Positions 8,050 through 14,509 are shown, counted from the first letter of the stretch. The stretch is 14,509 bases of DNA from Flavobacteriales bacterium (GCA_030831885.1 JAURKF010000339.1:1-14509), one strand, 5' to 3'. The notes: a model not told the origin generated them from the letters alone. Program-made: numbers and translations.

Positions 8050-8985
8050 CTAAACCAGCTTTATTTTCTGACCAATCTTAAGAATCCCGTTCGGCTTCAA
8101 CTTATTGATTTCGCATAGCTTTTTAACGGTGGTTTTATACTTAACGGCCAAACCTGTAAGTGTATCACCCTTAGCAACCACATGATATTTTCGTGCTGAT
8201 GCAGAATTTCCTTGGGTGGTCTTTTTCGATTTGTCATGATTAACCGCTTGGGAAGTTTTACCGGTAGCATCAGGATAATTCTCCATAAGGTCTTCCGGTT
8301 TTCCCGCCTGATTTGCCGTCGCCTTCTTCGGCTTTTTGTTCTTTACAACTGACTCTAAAGGAAAAAGCGTGTCAATTCTATCCTTATCCAAACATGGACA
8401 GTATTGCTCTTTTTGTTCGCGGGTAAACGAATATCTTGGATTGCGTTTGTAATTCAACAACGCCTTCTTCACATGATCATAACCTATATAATTATTGTCG
8501 GTATTCATTGCCCAATACTGCACAGCAAGTTCGTTTGAAAAGTCGCAATACTGCATAAGAATAATTCCGGCTATCCAGCCACTTTGATGCCATCCATTCC
8601 AGCAATGAAGATAAATAAGTGAGTCGTTCCTTCCGTTCACTCTTTCATCTATAAGATTCAGAATATATTCCGTGTTGGCAGAATCGATGCTCGGCTTGCA
8701 CACGTAACTCAACCCATTTGATTGGAGTGAATCCAACAGATTTTGATTAAAAAACTTTCCGAAATTTTTGTTGTATAGGTAAACCACTTGATTAAATCCC
8801 GATTCTTTCAAATCCGAAAGAGCATTCAAGGTGAGAGGATTCTGAACGGAAGCAGGGTTATTATTGCCTCCCCTGTAAATTAAATTCTTTAGAATTACGC
8901 GCATATTTCGCAGATCGCGAATTGAATCACACCCCCTTCCCTTGTTATCAATTAGTTTCGTAATTCCTGACTCGGAGACTTCCAC
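8050..8985 (-). CDS. Tyrosine-phosphatase-like domain (Cys-X5-Gln) with C-terminal LysM; 3' part of a frameshifted gene
   Basis: The open frame gives up to 311 residues, but the first codon at 8985 is a GTG just after an in-frame TAG and there is no convincing start. Residues about 28-185 look like a cysteine phosphatase (DSP/PTP) fold: LIYRGG near the start, then IYLHCWNGWHQSGWIAGIIL. Cys128 and the loop are kept, but the usual Arg of HCX5R is Gln134. Downstream AVQYWAMNTDNN is followed by a basic, Ser/Lys-rich linker (about 212-265) and one LysM domain (266-311, YHVVAKGDTLTGLAVKY to LKIGQKIKLV), which binds peptidoglycan. The cell-wall-binding LysM calls for export, yet the only signal peptide lies in the overlapping ORF 8952-9194 in another frame. 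The two are probably one gene broken by a one-base change. Phosphatase activity is doubtful. Confidence 0.8.
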   Translation of the reverse strand: MEVSESGITKLIDNKGRGCDSIRDLRNMRVILKNLIYRGGNNNPASVQNPLTLNALSDLKESGFNQVVYLYNKNFGKFFNQNLLDSLQSNGLSYVCKPSIDSANTEYILNLIDERVNGRNDSLIYLHCWNGWHQSGWIAGIILMQYCDFSNELAVQYWAMNTDNNYIGYDHVKKALLNYKRNPRYSFTREQKEQYCPCLDKDRIDTLFPLESVVKNKKPKKATANQAGKPEDLMENYPDATGKTSQAVNHDKSKKTTQGNSASARKYHVVAKGDTLTGLAVKYKTTVKKLCEINKLKPNGILKIGQKIKLV

Positions 8986-9194
8986 TTGCTACCACTTGAA
9001 AATTCAATTACAAAACTTAAGGCTTGGTCAGTTGAAATTTTCAATTGGATTGGCTCCGCGTAGATTCCAGGATTATGGGAAAACTGAAATCCATGATTTT
9101 CCAAGTCACATATAGGCGAAAATTTTTGTGCGAACATTGTGCTCGCCAACGCTATGAATTGAAAAACGAGAAGGTATTTAAAACCCTGATGCAT
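8952..9194 (-). CDS. N-terminal fragment (signal peptide plus short beta region) of the phosphatase-like LysM protein
   Basis: This 80-residue ORF starts at ATG 9194 with a clear signal peptide (YLLVFQFIALASTMFA, then Gln). A beta-rich stretch follows (FQFSHNPGIYAEPIQLKIST, then FVIEFSSGSKW), which resembles the opening of chitobiase C-terminal-type or Fn3-like domains. It then runs into a TAA at 8952-8954. It overlaps the phosphatase-LysM frame by 34 bases; a -1 shift anywhere between about 8985 and 8955 would join them into one exported protein of roughly 380 residues. It probably has no independent function. Confidence 0.7.
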   Translation of the reverse strand: MHQGFKYLLVFQFIALASTMFAQKFSPICDLENHGFQFSHNPGIYAEPIQLKISTDQALSFVIEFSSGSKWKSPSQELRN

Positions 9195-9330
9195 TGATTA
9201 TCGAAATTCTAAAATGGAATACGCTAAAACAGGTAAAAATTATCGCCCAATAACACCGCGTTAACCGAACGAACTTTCACGCAAAATAGGTTTCACCACC
9301 CAGGATAATCACAATATGTAAACAACAAAT

Positions 9331-9555
9331 TCACCGAGTTATCCACCCCCAGAAATACCGATGAAGCCGAGGAATAGCGGGCCCCATAATCGGCACCAAA
9401 ACAACTGTAAAGACAAGGGTTCGTAGCATCGGATGCCAATCGATGATAAATGGAAAAAGAGTTGCGAATAAGATATTGACCACCGGATAGACGAATAGCC
9501 AACTAATAAGCAACATCTTCCAAACCTTAGGTTTTGACTGATTTGAATTGTGCAT
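9331..9555 (-). CDS. Small two-helix membrane protein, like the C-terminal domain of COG3224 monooxygenase-like proteins
   Basis: This 74-residue product has a charged N-terminus (KPKVWKMLLISW) and two hydrophobic helices (about 14-36 and 43-62). The pattern KMLLISWLFVYPVVN, then HPMLRTLVFTVVLVPIMGP, then FWGWITR resembles the membrane tail found after the antibiotic-biosynthesis-monooxygenase domain in COG3224 proteins; here it stands alone. Overlapping frames on the same strand show no such pattern. The ATG at 9555 is divergent from folK across 61 bases. Its function is unknown; it presumably sits in the inner membrane. Confidence 0.75.
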   Translation of the reverse strand: MHNSNQSKPKVWKMLLISWLFVYPVVNILFATLFPFIIDWHPMLRTLVFTVVLVPIMGPAIPRLHRYFWGWITR

Positions 9556-9604
9556 TCAGTTAAATTGGGGAAAACTAAGGCAAACCTCTTTGAGTTCACG
9601 CAGC

Positions 9605-9612
9605 TATCTTCG
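9605..9612 (+). promoter_or_regulatory. -7 box (TATCTTCG) for folK
   Basis: TATCTTCG matches TAnnTTTG with one mismatch and ends 4 bases before the folK ATG, implying a leaderless or nearly leaderless mRNA. The same box with the same start spacing precedes mnmE. No -33 element is visible. Confidence 0.4.
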
Positions 9613-9616
9613 CAAC

Positions 9617-10102
9617 ATGCAACGAACTGTTTATTTATGCATTGGGGGAAATTTGGGCGAACGCGAAGCCAACCTTGAGGAGGCTTTAGAATTCATTGAT
9701 TTCAACATGGGAGATGTGCAGGCAACCTCTTCTATTTATGAAAGTGAGCCATGGGGCATGAAAGACGTCCCTCATTTCCTCAATCAGGTAGTTCAAATAC
9801 AATGTGAACTTTCTAATGATGATCTTCTGTTGGAGATTTCTGAGCTGGAAGAATTCTTCGGTCGGCAGCGCAGCAAAGAAGGATACGTTTCCCGCGAAAT
9901 GGACATCGACGTGCTTTTCATCGACCAGGAGATAATCGAGACGGACTCGCTACGTGTGCCGCATCCACGCATGCACGAACGTCGATTCGTACTCGAGCCC
10001 ATTACTGAAATTGCTCCCGATTTTACCCACCCCGAAGCTAAGAAGACGATGCGAGAACTATTAGATTCGTGCACCGATAAAGGACAGGTTACGCCACGTT
10101 GA
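9617..10102 (+). CDS. folK: 2-amino-4-hydroxy-6-hydroxymethyldihydropteridine pyrophosphokinase
   Basis: The 161-residue protein has the usual HPPK length. It transfers pyrophosphate from ATP to 6-hydroxymethyl-dihydropterin in folate synthesis, in the cytoplasm. Motifs visible are GGNLGER (10-16), SSIYESEPWGM (38-48), FLNQVVQI (54-61), FGRQRS (81-86), REMDIDVLFID (93-103, with Asp96 and Asp98 as the Mg ligands), and VPHPRMHERRFVLEPITEIAP (from 114). The ATG at 9617 is chosen because homology starts at MQRTVYLCIGGN; the open frame extends upstream to 9548 but that part is non-homologous. The stop overlaps the start of the next gene, indicating an operon with the deoxynucleoside kinase. Confidence 0.96.
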   Translation: MQRTVYLCIGGNLGEREANLEEALEFIDFNMGDVQATSSIYESEPWGMKDVPHFLNQVVQIQCELSNDDLLLEISELEEFFGRQRSKEGYVSREMDIDVLFIDQEIIETDSLRVPHPRMHERRFVLEPITEIAPDFTHPEAKKTMRELLDSCTDKGQVTPR

Positions 10103-10740
10103 ATCCCTATAAGTACATATCCATAGAGGGCAACATTGGCGCGGGCAAAACAAGCCTATCAAAGCTACTTGCCGAAGAATTAGGAGCCAAGCTTATCCTT
10201 GAAGAGTTTGCAGAGAACACATTTTTGCCAAAGTTTTATGAAAACCCGGAGCGATATGCATTTCCCGTCGAATTGAGCTTTCTGTCAGAACGTTTTTCTC
10301 AACTGAAGCGCGAACTCAACACGACCGACTTGTTTGCACCAAATGTTATTTCAGATTATTTCATTAGTAAGTGCCAGATTTTCGCTAAGAACAACCTCAA
10401 CAAGGATGAGTATGATTTGTTCTTGAAGATGTATGAAATCGTAGAAGCATCATGCCCCAAGCCCGACCTCATGGTGTACCTTTATCTCGACGTAGAAGAT
10501 TTACAATATAATATTCGCAAACGTGGGCGTGCCTACGAGCAGAGCATCAGCGATGAATACCTGGGCAATATTCAGCATCAGTACCTCGAGTATATTAGAC
10601 AGCACGAGCATCTGCGTGTATTGATGATTCATACCAAAGGAATCGACTTCGTAGAAAGTAAAGAAGATTACGCAACGCTTCGCGATATTATTCTGCAACC
10701 GCGCCCGACAGGAGTTCATCGGATACAGGTGTTGACGTAG
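10099..10740 (+). CDS. Deoxynucleoside kinase (dAK/dGK-like)
   Basis: The 213-residue protein belongs to the dNK family of deoxynucleoside salvage kinases, which phosphorylate deoxyribonucleosides with ATP. Visible are the P-loop GNIGAGKT (11-18), LEEFAENTFLPKFY (34-47) with the catalytic/substrate Glu, VISDYFISKCQIFAKNNL (83-100) in place of the DRS/ERS motif, and the Arg-rich LID RKRGRAYEQ (140-148). The start is TTG at 10099, inside TTGA that also holds the folK stop TGA; no ATG lies near and homology begins at once (YKYISIEGNIG). This implies translational coupling to folK. The folK-dNK pairing recurs in Bacteroidota, sometimes as a fusion. Whether it prefers dA or dG cannot be settled from the sequence. 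Confidence 0.93.
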   Translation: MNPYKYISIEGNIGAGKTSLSKLLAEELGAKLILEEFAENTFLPKFYENPERYAFPVELSFLSERFSQLKRELNTTDLFAPNVISDYFISKCQIFAKNNLNKDEYDLFLKMYEIVEASCPKPDLMVYLYLDVEDLQYNIRKRGRAYEQSISDEYLGNIQHQYLEYIRQHEHLRVLMIHTKGIDFVESKEDYATLRDIILQPRPTGVHRIQVLT

Positions 10741-10742
10741 GC

Positions 10743-10768
10743 GCTGCCTTCGACTTCGCTCAGGCAGC
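10743..10768 (+). repeat. REP-like hairpin after the deoxynucleoside kinase gene
   Basis: Perfect 7-bp stem GCTGCCT/AGGCAGC encloses the loop TCGACTTCGCTC, identical to that at 6747-6758. It starts 2 bases after the stop codon at 10738-10740. There is no U-run, so any role as terminator or 3'-end stabiliser is inference. Confidence 0.75.
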
Positions 10769-10803
10769 ATTGAGTGCCGCGATGGATAAGGCTAAGTGGT
10801 GTC

Positions 10804-10817
10804 CGCACTGCAGTGCG
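10804..10817. repeat. 14-bp perfect palindrome upstream of mnmE
   Basis: CGCACTGCAGTGCG is a perfect dyad about 90 bases before the mnmE start. It could bind a dimeric regulator, but palindromes of this size also occur by chance. Confidence 0.4.
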
Positions 10818-10895
10818 TGCTTACCCCAATGTTAACGAACTCCCCTATCCCCTTTGCCCTATCACCCTCGCACCTCGCACTTCCCCCCTCCTCCT

Positions 10896-10903
10896 TATCT
10901 TCG
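10896..10903 (+). promoter_or_regulatory. -7 box (TATCTTCG) for mnmE
   Basis: TATCTTCG ends 4 bases before the mnmE ATG, exactly as at folK. No clear -33 TTG is seen in the C-rich stretch upstream. It suggests a near-leaderless transcript separate from the folK operon. Confidence 0.35.
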
Positions 10904-10907
10904 CCGC

Positions 10908-12287
10908 ATGCACACTACCGACACCATTTGCGCGCTGTCCTCGCCTCCAGGCATCGGGGCGATTGCCTTGGTTCGCATAACCGGGCCCGATTCAGTTCGG
11001 ATTGCACAGAGCGTTTTCAGCAAAGAGTTGAGCAATGCTCCTTCGCACAAGGCCGTGCATGGATGGGTTATGGATGGTGATGAGCGCGTTGATGACGTAC
11101 TTATCACTGTATTTCGCGCACCGCGTTCTTTTACAGGCGAAGACACCGTGGAGATTGCCTGCCATGGTTCCATTTTTATACAACGCCGCATCCTGGAGCT
11201 CCTGGCACGCGAAGGCGCGCAGCCTGCTCGTGGCGGCGAGTTTACCATGCGTGCTTTCATGAACGGCAAGATGGACCTTTCGCAAGCAGAGGCCATTGGT
11301 GATCTCATAGCATCGGAAAGTGCGGCAGCGCATCGGCAAGCCGTGCATCAAATGCGCGGTGGCTTTTCGAAGGAGATTAATGGATTGCGCGAGAAACTCA
11401 TTCACTTTGCCTCACTGGTGGAGCTCGAGCTCGACTTTGCAGAAGAAGATGTTGAGTTTGCCAACCGCGAACAGTTTCGTGTATTGCTTATTGAAATAGT
11501 AAACGTTGTGGACCATTTGCGTAAGTCCTTCAAGCTCGGCAATGCCTTGAAGAACGGCGTTCCTGTTGCCATTCTTGGAGCACCCAACGCCGGCAAGAGC
11601 ACTTTACTTAATGCATTACTAAATGAAGAAAGAGCCATTGTTTCCGACATAGCGGGTACCACGCGCGACACCATTGAGGAGCATATCACCATTGAGGGTG
11701 TACGATTCAACTTTATCGACACTGCAGGCATACGCGACACGCGCGATACAATTGAAAGCATTGGTATTGGTCGAGCAATTGAAAAAGCAAGAAGTGCATC
11801 TATTATACTTCTCATCTTCGATGCGACCACCACGCATCTAGAGGCGTTTCAGCATTTCAAAGATTATATTCTAAGCGAAGCCGGTAGTGACAAACATGTG
11901 ATTATCCTCGCTAATAAAGTCGATGACCCGCACTTCGACGCAGATATCTTCAATCGACATTTCGCAAAGGAAAAAAACCTCATTCAGATTTCGGCCAAAC
12001 AAGGCACTCATATCGCAGCGCTGCAAGAGGCATTGCGCAACACGATTGACTTGGGGCAAGTACACAGCGGAGAAACAATCGTAACCAATGCCCGTCACCA
12101 CGCGGCACTCGAACGCGCAGCCATCTCGCTGCAAGACATCCTTCAAGGCCTCGACGATGGCTTAACCGGCGACCTGCTCGCTATTGATATCCGCAAGACG
12201 ATTTATCACCTTTCAGAGATCACAGGCCAGGTGAATGCGGATGACTTGCTGCATTCCATCTTTTCGAAGTTTTGCATCGGAAAGTAG
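10908..12287 (+). CDS. mnmE: tRNA uridine-5-carboxymethylaminomethyl modification GTPase MnmE
   Basis: The 459-residue protein (E. coli MnmE is 454) works with MnmG to install the carboxymethylaminomethyl group on wobble uridine 34 of certain tRNAs, in the cytoplasm. The N-terminal folate-binding domain begins TICALSSPPGIGAIALVRITG. An alpha-helical domain contains an inserted G domain with G1 GAPNAGKS (224-231), G2 DIAGTTRD (247-254), G3 DTAG (271-274) and G4 NKVD (336-339). The C-terminus is FCIGK, whose Cys-Ile-Gly-Lys is the family signature. ATG 10908 is chosen over the upstream in-frame TTG at 10854 because homology begins there and a -7 box sits just before it. All key residues appear intact. 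Confidence 0.97.
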   Translation: MHTTDTICALSSPPGIGAIALVRITGPDSVRIAQSVFSKELSNAPSHKAVHGWVMDGDERVDDVLITVFRAPRSFTGEDTVEIACHGSIFIQRRILELLAREGAQPARGGEFTMRAFMNGKMDLSQAEAIGDLIASESAAAHRQAVHQMRGGFSKEINGLREKLIHFASLVELELDFAEEDVEFANREQFRVLLIEIVNVVDHLRKSFKLGNALKNGVPVAILGAPNAGKSTLLNALLNEERAIVSDIAGTTRDTIEEHITIEGVRFNFIDTAGIRDTRDTIESIGIGRAIEKARSASIILLIFDATTTHLEAFQHFKDYILSEAGSDKHVIILANKVDDPHFDADIFNRHFAKEKNLIQISAKQGTHIAALQEALRNTIDLGQVHSGETIVTNARHHAALERAAISLQDILQGLDDGLTGDLLAIDIRKTIYHLSEITGQVNADDLLHSIFSKFCIGK

Positions 12288-12313
12288 CAGGCAAACCGAC
12301 AATTATCGCTTCA

Positions 12314-12844
12314 CTACTCATACTGCATCACATACTTCGTAGCCCCCTCTTCATACACTTCATACACATATGTTATGGAAGCGGCCTTGCCTGAAGCGGC
12401 CATGTATTCCGATAGCGCAGGATATGATTTGATTGCCCCCAATATCATGGAAACCATTCCATCTGTTTCAAACGTAACTACTGCAGCCCTTCCCGGAGGA
12501 ATTACATGTGGCGCAACACCCTCTATGGATGCCATTTTCAGGCTATCTGCCGGGTTAACTCGTATTCCCGCCAGCGAGCGCAGTGAATCGGCCGGAACCA
12601 AATCCGGATTATCGAAATAAACTCCAATCATTTTCACGGGAACACCCTGTTGATCTGCAATTTTTTGGATGCGCTCAAATGAACCCCCTATCTTTTCATA
12701 CGGGCCGCTATGGGTTAGCGCCATGATAGAATAACCGGGCATTTCCTCCTCATGAACCGTTACGTGCGAGAAAGCACCCTTAGACAAGAAATAGAAAAAA
12801 ACTGCAATGCTTAGCACGAGTATTACAAAAAGAAACTTTTTCAT
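12314..12844 (-). CDS. Membrane-anchored GyrI-like (SHS2/effector-binding) domain protein, TEX264-like
   Basis: The 176-residue product has an N-terminal helix (KKFLFVILVLSIAVFFYFL, about 2-20) that is either an anchor or an uncleaved signal. One GyrI-like small-molecule-binding domain follows (about 35-176): YSIMALTHSGPYEKIGGSFERI, then MIGVYFDNPDLVPADSLRSLAGI (72-94), then VIPPGRAAVVTFE. The combination of an N-terminal membrane segment with Y(F/Y)DNPxxVP in a GyrI fold recalls eukaryotic TEX264 and bacterial homologues. No DNA-binding domain is attached, so it is not an AraC/MerR regulator. ATG 12844 is chosen because it starts the hydrophobic helix; an upstream in-frame start at 12880 adds only 12 residues. 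It is convergent with mnmE and divergent from the FIST gene. Ligand unknown. Confidence 0.8.
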   Translation of the reverse strand: MKKFLFVILVLSIAVFFYFLSKGAFSHVTVHEEEMPGYSIMALTHSGPYEKIGGSFERIQKIADQQGVPVKMIGVYFDNPDLVPADSLRSLAGIRVNPADSLKMASIEGVAPHVIPPGRAAVVTFETDGMVSMILGAIKSYPALSEYMAASGKAASITYVYEVYEEGATKYVMQYE

Positions 12845-13027
12845 AGGTTGAAATTTTCCACGCAATAGTACGCGTGTCATCCATCATCAGATTATGATAA
12901 AGAAGAAATTGAAAGCCATGTCGGCTGACAAATATCAGTTTCGTTTTCTAAAAAACTAACCCTCATCAGTTCTAAATTCAATACTTAAATCTTCATTTGC
13001 CGGATAACCCTAAAACACCACTTACTT

Positions 13028-14212
13028 ATGCTTCAATTTTATTCTGCGAGCGGACGCATTGTTAATACCCGTCGTGCTGTTATGGAATGTATGGAAATTG
13101 CCATGGGAAATGAATACCATGATGCTGACCTTATTGTACTTCACGCATCTATTGGCCATGATTTTCAAGAAATGGTAAATCAAGCCCACGAAATGGCTCC
13201 TCATGCCCGTATTGTTGCCGCATCGTGTTGCGGTGTTGTGGGAAGAGAGGGCGTTAGTGAATCAATGAAAGACATGGCTTTAATGGCTGTTAAAGGAAAG
13301 GAGTTTGCAGTGGCCAATATTGATGGATTAACAGGAAAGAACTCCTACGAGAAGTGCCTTGAACTCGCCAAATCGCTCAAAGCTCAGCAGCCTTCAATAA
13401 ATATGGTTTATTTTCTAGGAGCCGGAATTGATATAGCAAACGACCTCTGCATCAAGGCCTTTGAAGAGATTCTCGGAGAGCATGTGACAATTTTCGGAGC
13501 AACTTCCTCCGACAACATGAAGGGCGTTATAAGCTTTCAGGCAGTCGATCAAATAGTGACGGAGCATGGCGCTTATGCTGTTGGCTTTGCGGACAATTCG
13601 CTAACAGTAGATACACAAGCTACGCATGGCTTCGTTGCAATTGGTGAACCGTTGGTGGTAACAAAAGCTGATGGCCACATCATTAAGGAATTCAATGGAA
13701 AACCTGCGTGGGAAGAGTATACGCGCAGGCTTGGTCTTACTGCCGATGCAACATGCGGTGATACTATTCCTATCGGTGCGCTTGGAGAGAAATTAAGCGC
13801 TGAGACTGCAAAAGAATATGGCAATGAGCACTTACTTCGAGTAGTAACGAAGCATGATGGCAATGATATGTATTATGCGACGACCATTTCAGAGGGCGCT
13901 TCGTTGTGGCTTACAACACGCGATGAGGAGTTGATTTTTACTGAAATGGACCGATTGGTAAAGGAAATGAACGAGCGGAATAAAGGAAAAAAGGTTGTAG
14001 CGGTGTTTCATGCCGACTGCTTGGCACGTGGCCGATTCCTTTTCAACCGCATCATAAAAGATGAATTAGTGAGTAAAATGCAGTATCCATTTTATCAAGA
14101 TGGCAGCTGTCCGCCCTGGTTGGGCATGTATGGTTTTGGTGAATTCGCTCGATTGGGCGGAAAGAACATATATCATAACTATACAACTGCCCTGTATGTA
14201 ATTTATAGGTGA
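13028..14212 (+). CDS. FIST-domain sensory protein
   Basis: The 394-residue protein carries FIST_N (about 20-200, with ADLIVLHAS, ASCCGVVG and IFGATSSDNMKG) and FIST_C (about 220-390, with VVAVFHADCLARGRFLF at 323-339 and HNYTTALYVIYR at the end). FIST is a predicted ligand-binding module found with bacterial signalling proteins and proposed to sense small molecules such as amino acids. It has no transmembrane segment, signal peptide or output domain, so signalling must pass to a partner. The stop TGA overlaps the GTG start of the next gene, a probable sensor kinase. The gene is divergent from the GyrI-like gene across 183 bases in which I see no strong promoter match or other element. Confidence 0.88.
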   Translation: MLQFYSASGRIVNTRRAVMECMEIAMGNEYHDADLIVLHASIGHDFQEMVNQAHEMAPHARIVAASCCGVVGREGVSESMKDMALMAVKGKEFAVANIDGLTGKNSYEKCLELAKSLKAQQPSINMVYFLGAGIDIANDLCIKAFEEILGEHVTIFGATSSDNMKGVISFQAVDQIVTEHGAYAVGFADNSLTVDTQATHGFVAIGEPLVVTKADGHIIKEFNGKPAWEEYTRRLGLTADATCGDTIPIGALGEKLSAETAKEYGNEHLLRVVTKHDGNDMYYATTISEGASLWLTTRDEELIFTEMDRLVKEMNERNKGKKVVAVFHADCLARGRFLFNRIIKDELVSKMQYPFYQDGSCPPWLGMYGFGEFARLGGKNIYHNYTTALYVIYR

Positions 14213-14509
14213 GTATTTCCGATTCAAATATCAATAAACAGCCGGACTATGATGACCTGCTGAAGCAGTACCGCGAACTCCAATTAAGAGTTACGCGGTT
14301 TTCTGCTATAGAGCAGGAGCTTATCAATACCCGTGATCGCCTTGATCATGAATTGGTTTTACACCAGCGCTTGCACCGATACAATTCAGATGCACTCAAA
14401 GAATCGGATGAATCCATTTTCTTTCAAATCGAATCAGAAGCCATTGTGGATGTATTCGAAACAGAGGGTTCGCTAGTGCTTCATGTGAGTGGGCCCGACA
14501 AAAAGCTAA
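14209..14509 (+). CDS. N-terminus of coiled-coil protein, probably FIST-partner sensor histidine kinase (cut by window end)
   Basis: A frame opens at GTG 14209, overlapping the FIST gene stop within GTGA, and stays open for 100 codons to the window edge. The first 70 residues are charged and helical with heptad-like spacing (DDLLKQYRELQLRV, then AIEQELINTRDRLDHELVL, then HRYNSDAL). This suggests a coiled-coil dimeriser. The stretch ESIFFQIESEAIVDVFETEGSLVLHV then resembles the start of a GAF-like sensor as found in Bacteroidota kinases encoded next to FIST proteins. Catalytic domains are not in view, so the kinase assignment is inference from context. Confidence 0.7.
   Translation, partial: MSISDSNINKQPDYDDLLKQYRELQLRVTRFSAIEQELINTRDRLDHELVLHQRLHRYNSDALKESDESIFFQIESEAIVDVFETEGSLVLHVSGPDKKL

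Noticed and set aside
7775..8053. Plus-strand 92-codon ORF covering the sucD start and spacer, ending ARKRGKPGRAARDFLS then ALVIQAIENFLAKS
   Set aside because: Its first part is antisense to sucD and its upstream region. I recognise no family, although the basic C-terminal half is not obviously shadow sequence and could be a remnant.
9293..9599. Other minus-strand ORFs overlapping the two-helix protein
   Set aside because: They cover the same bases in other frames without the conserved membrane pattern; only 9331-9555 has it.
12288..12313. Terminator between convergent mnmE and the GyrI-like gene
   Set aside because: No stem-loop or U-run is visible in the 26-base gap.

Overview
The window looks like a chromosomal segment of a Bacteroidota bacterium, probably near Flavobacteriales or a related free-living group. 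Several signs point this way. There are secreted, Cys/Thr/Ser-rich multidomain proteins of the kind exported by the type IX system. Shine-Dalgarno sequences are scarce, and TAnnTTTG-like -7 promoter boxes occur, often very close to the start codon. A folK-deoxynucleoside kinase pair is present, sucD stands apart from sucC, and the intergenic repeats are of a type common in environmental Bacteroidota. No plasmid, phage, transposase, CRISPR, tRNA or rRNA signal was seen.

Layout. 1-4136 (minus strand) holds two adjacent large secreted proteins. The left one runs off the window. It starts with a CUB domain, and the two share a 125-residue module that is about 78% identical. 4281-7839 (minus) carries a SpoU/TrmH-type RNA methyltransferase, the inner-membrane protease SppA and succinyl-CoA synthetase alpha (sucD). 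These are separated by unusual repeat-filled spacers: a heptamer array with a large inverted repeat, a 46-bp tandem repeat, small REP-like hairpins and an octamer array. 8050-9194 (minus) is a gene that appears split by a frameshift. It encodes a signal peptide, a short N-terminal region, a tyrosine-phosphatase-like domain lacking the catalytic Arg, and a LysM domain. 9331-9555 (minus) is a small two-helix membrane protein.

9617-12287 (plus) has folK overlapping a deoxynucleoside kinase gene, then a REP-like hairpin, then mnmE (tRNA modification GTPase). 12314-12844 (minus) is a membrane-anchored GyrI-like protein that resembles the eukaryotic ER-phagy receptor TEX264. 13028-14509 (plus) is a FIST-domain sensor gene overlapping the start of a coiled-coil protein, probably its partner kinase, which is cut by the window edge.

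Most genes are housekeeping (folate and nucleotide salvage, TCA cycle, tRNA/rRNA modification, membrane protein quality control) mixed with surface and sensory accessory genes. No single new multi-gene system is evident. The items most worth a second look are the hairpin repeat family with covarying stems, the Arg-less phosphatase-LysM gene and its frameshift, the TEX264-like protein and the truncated-looking surface protein.
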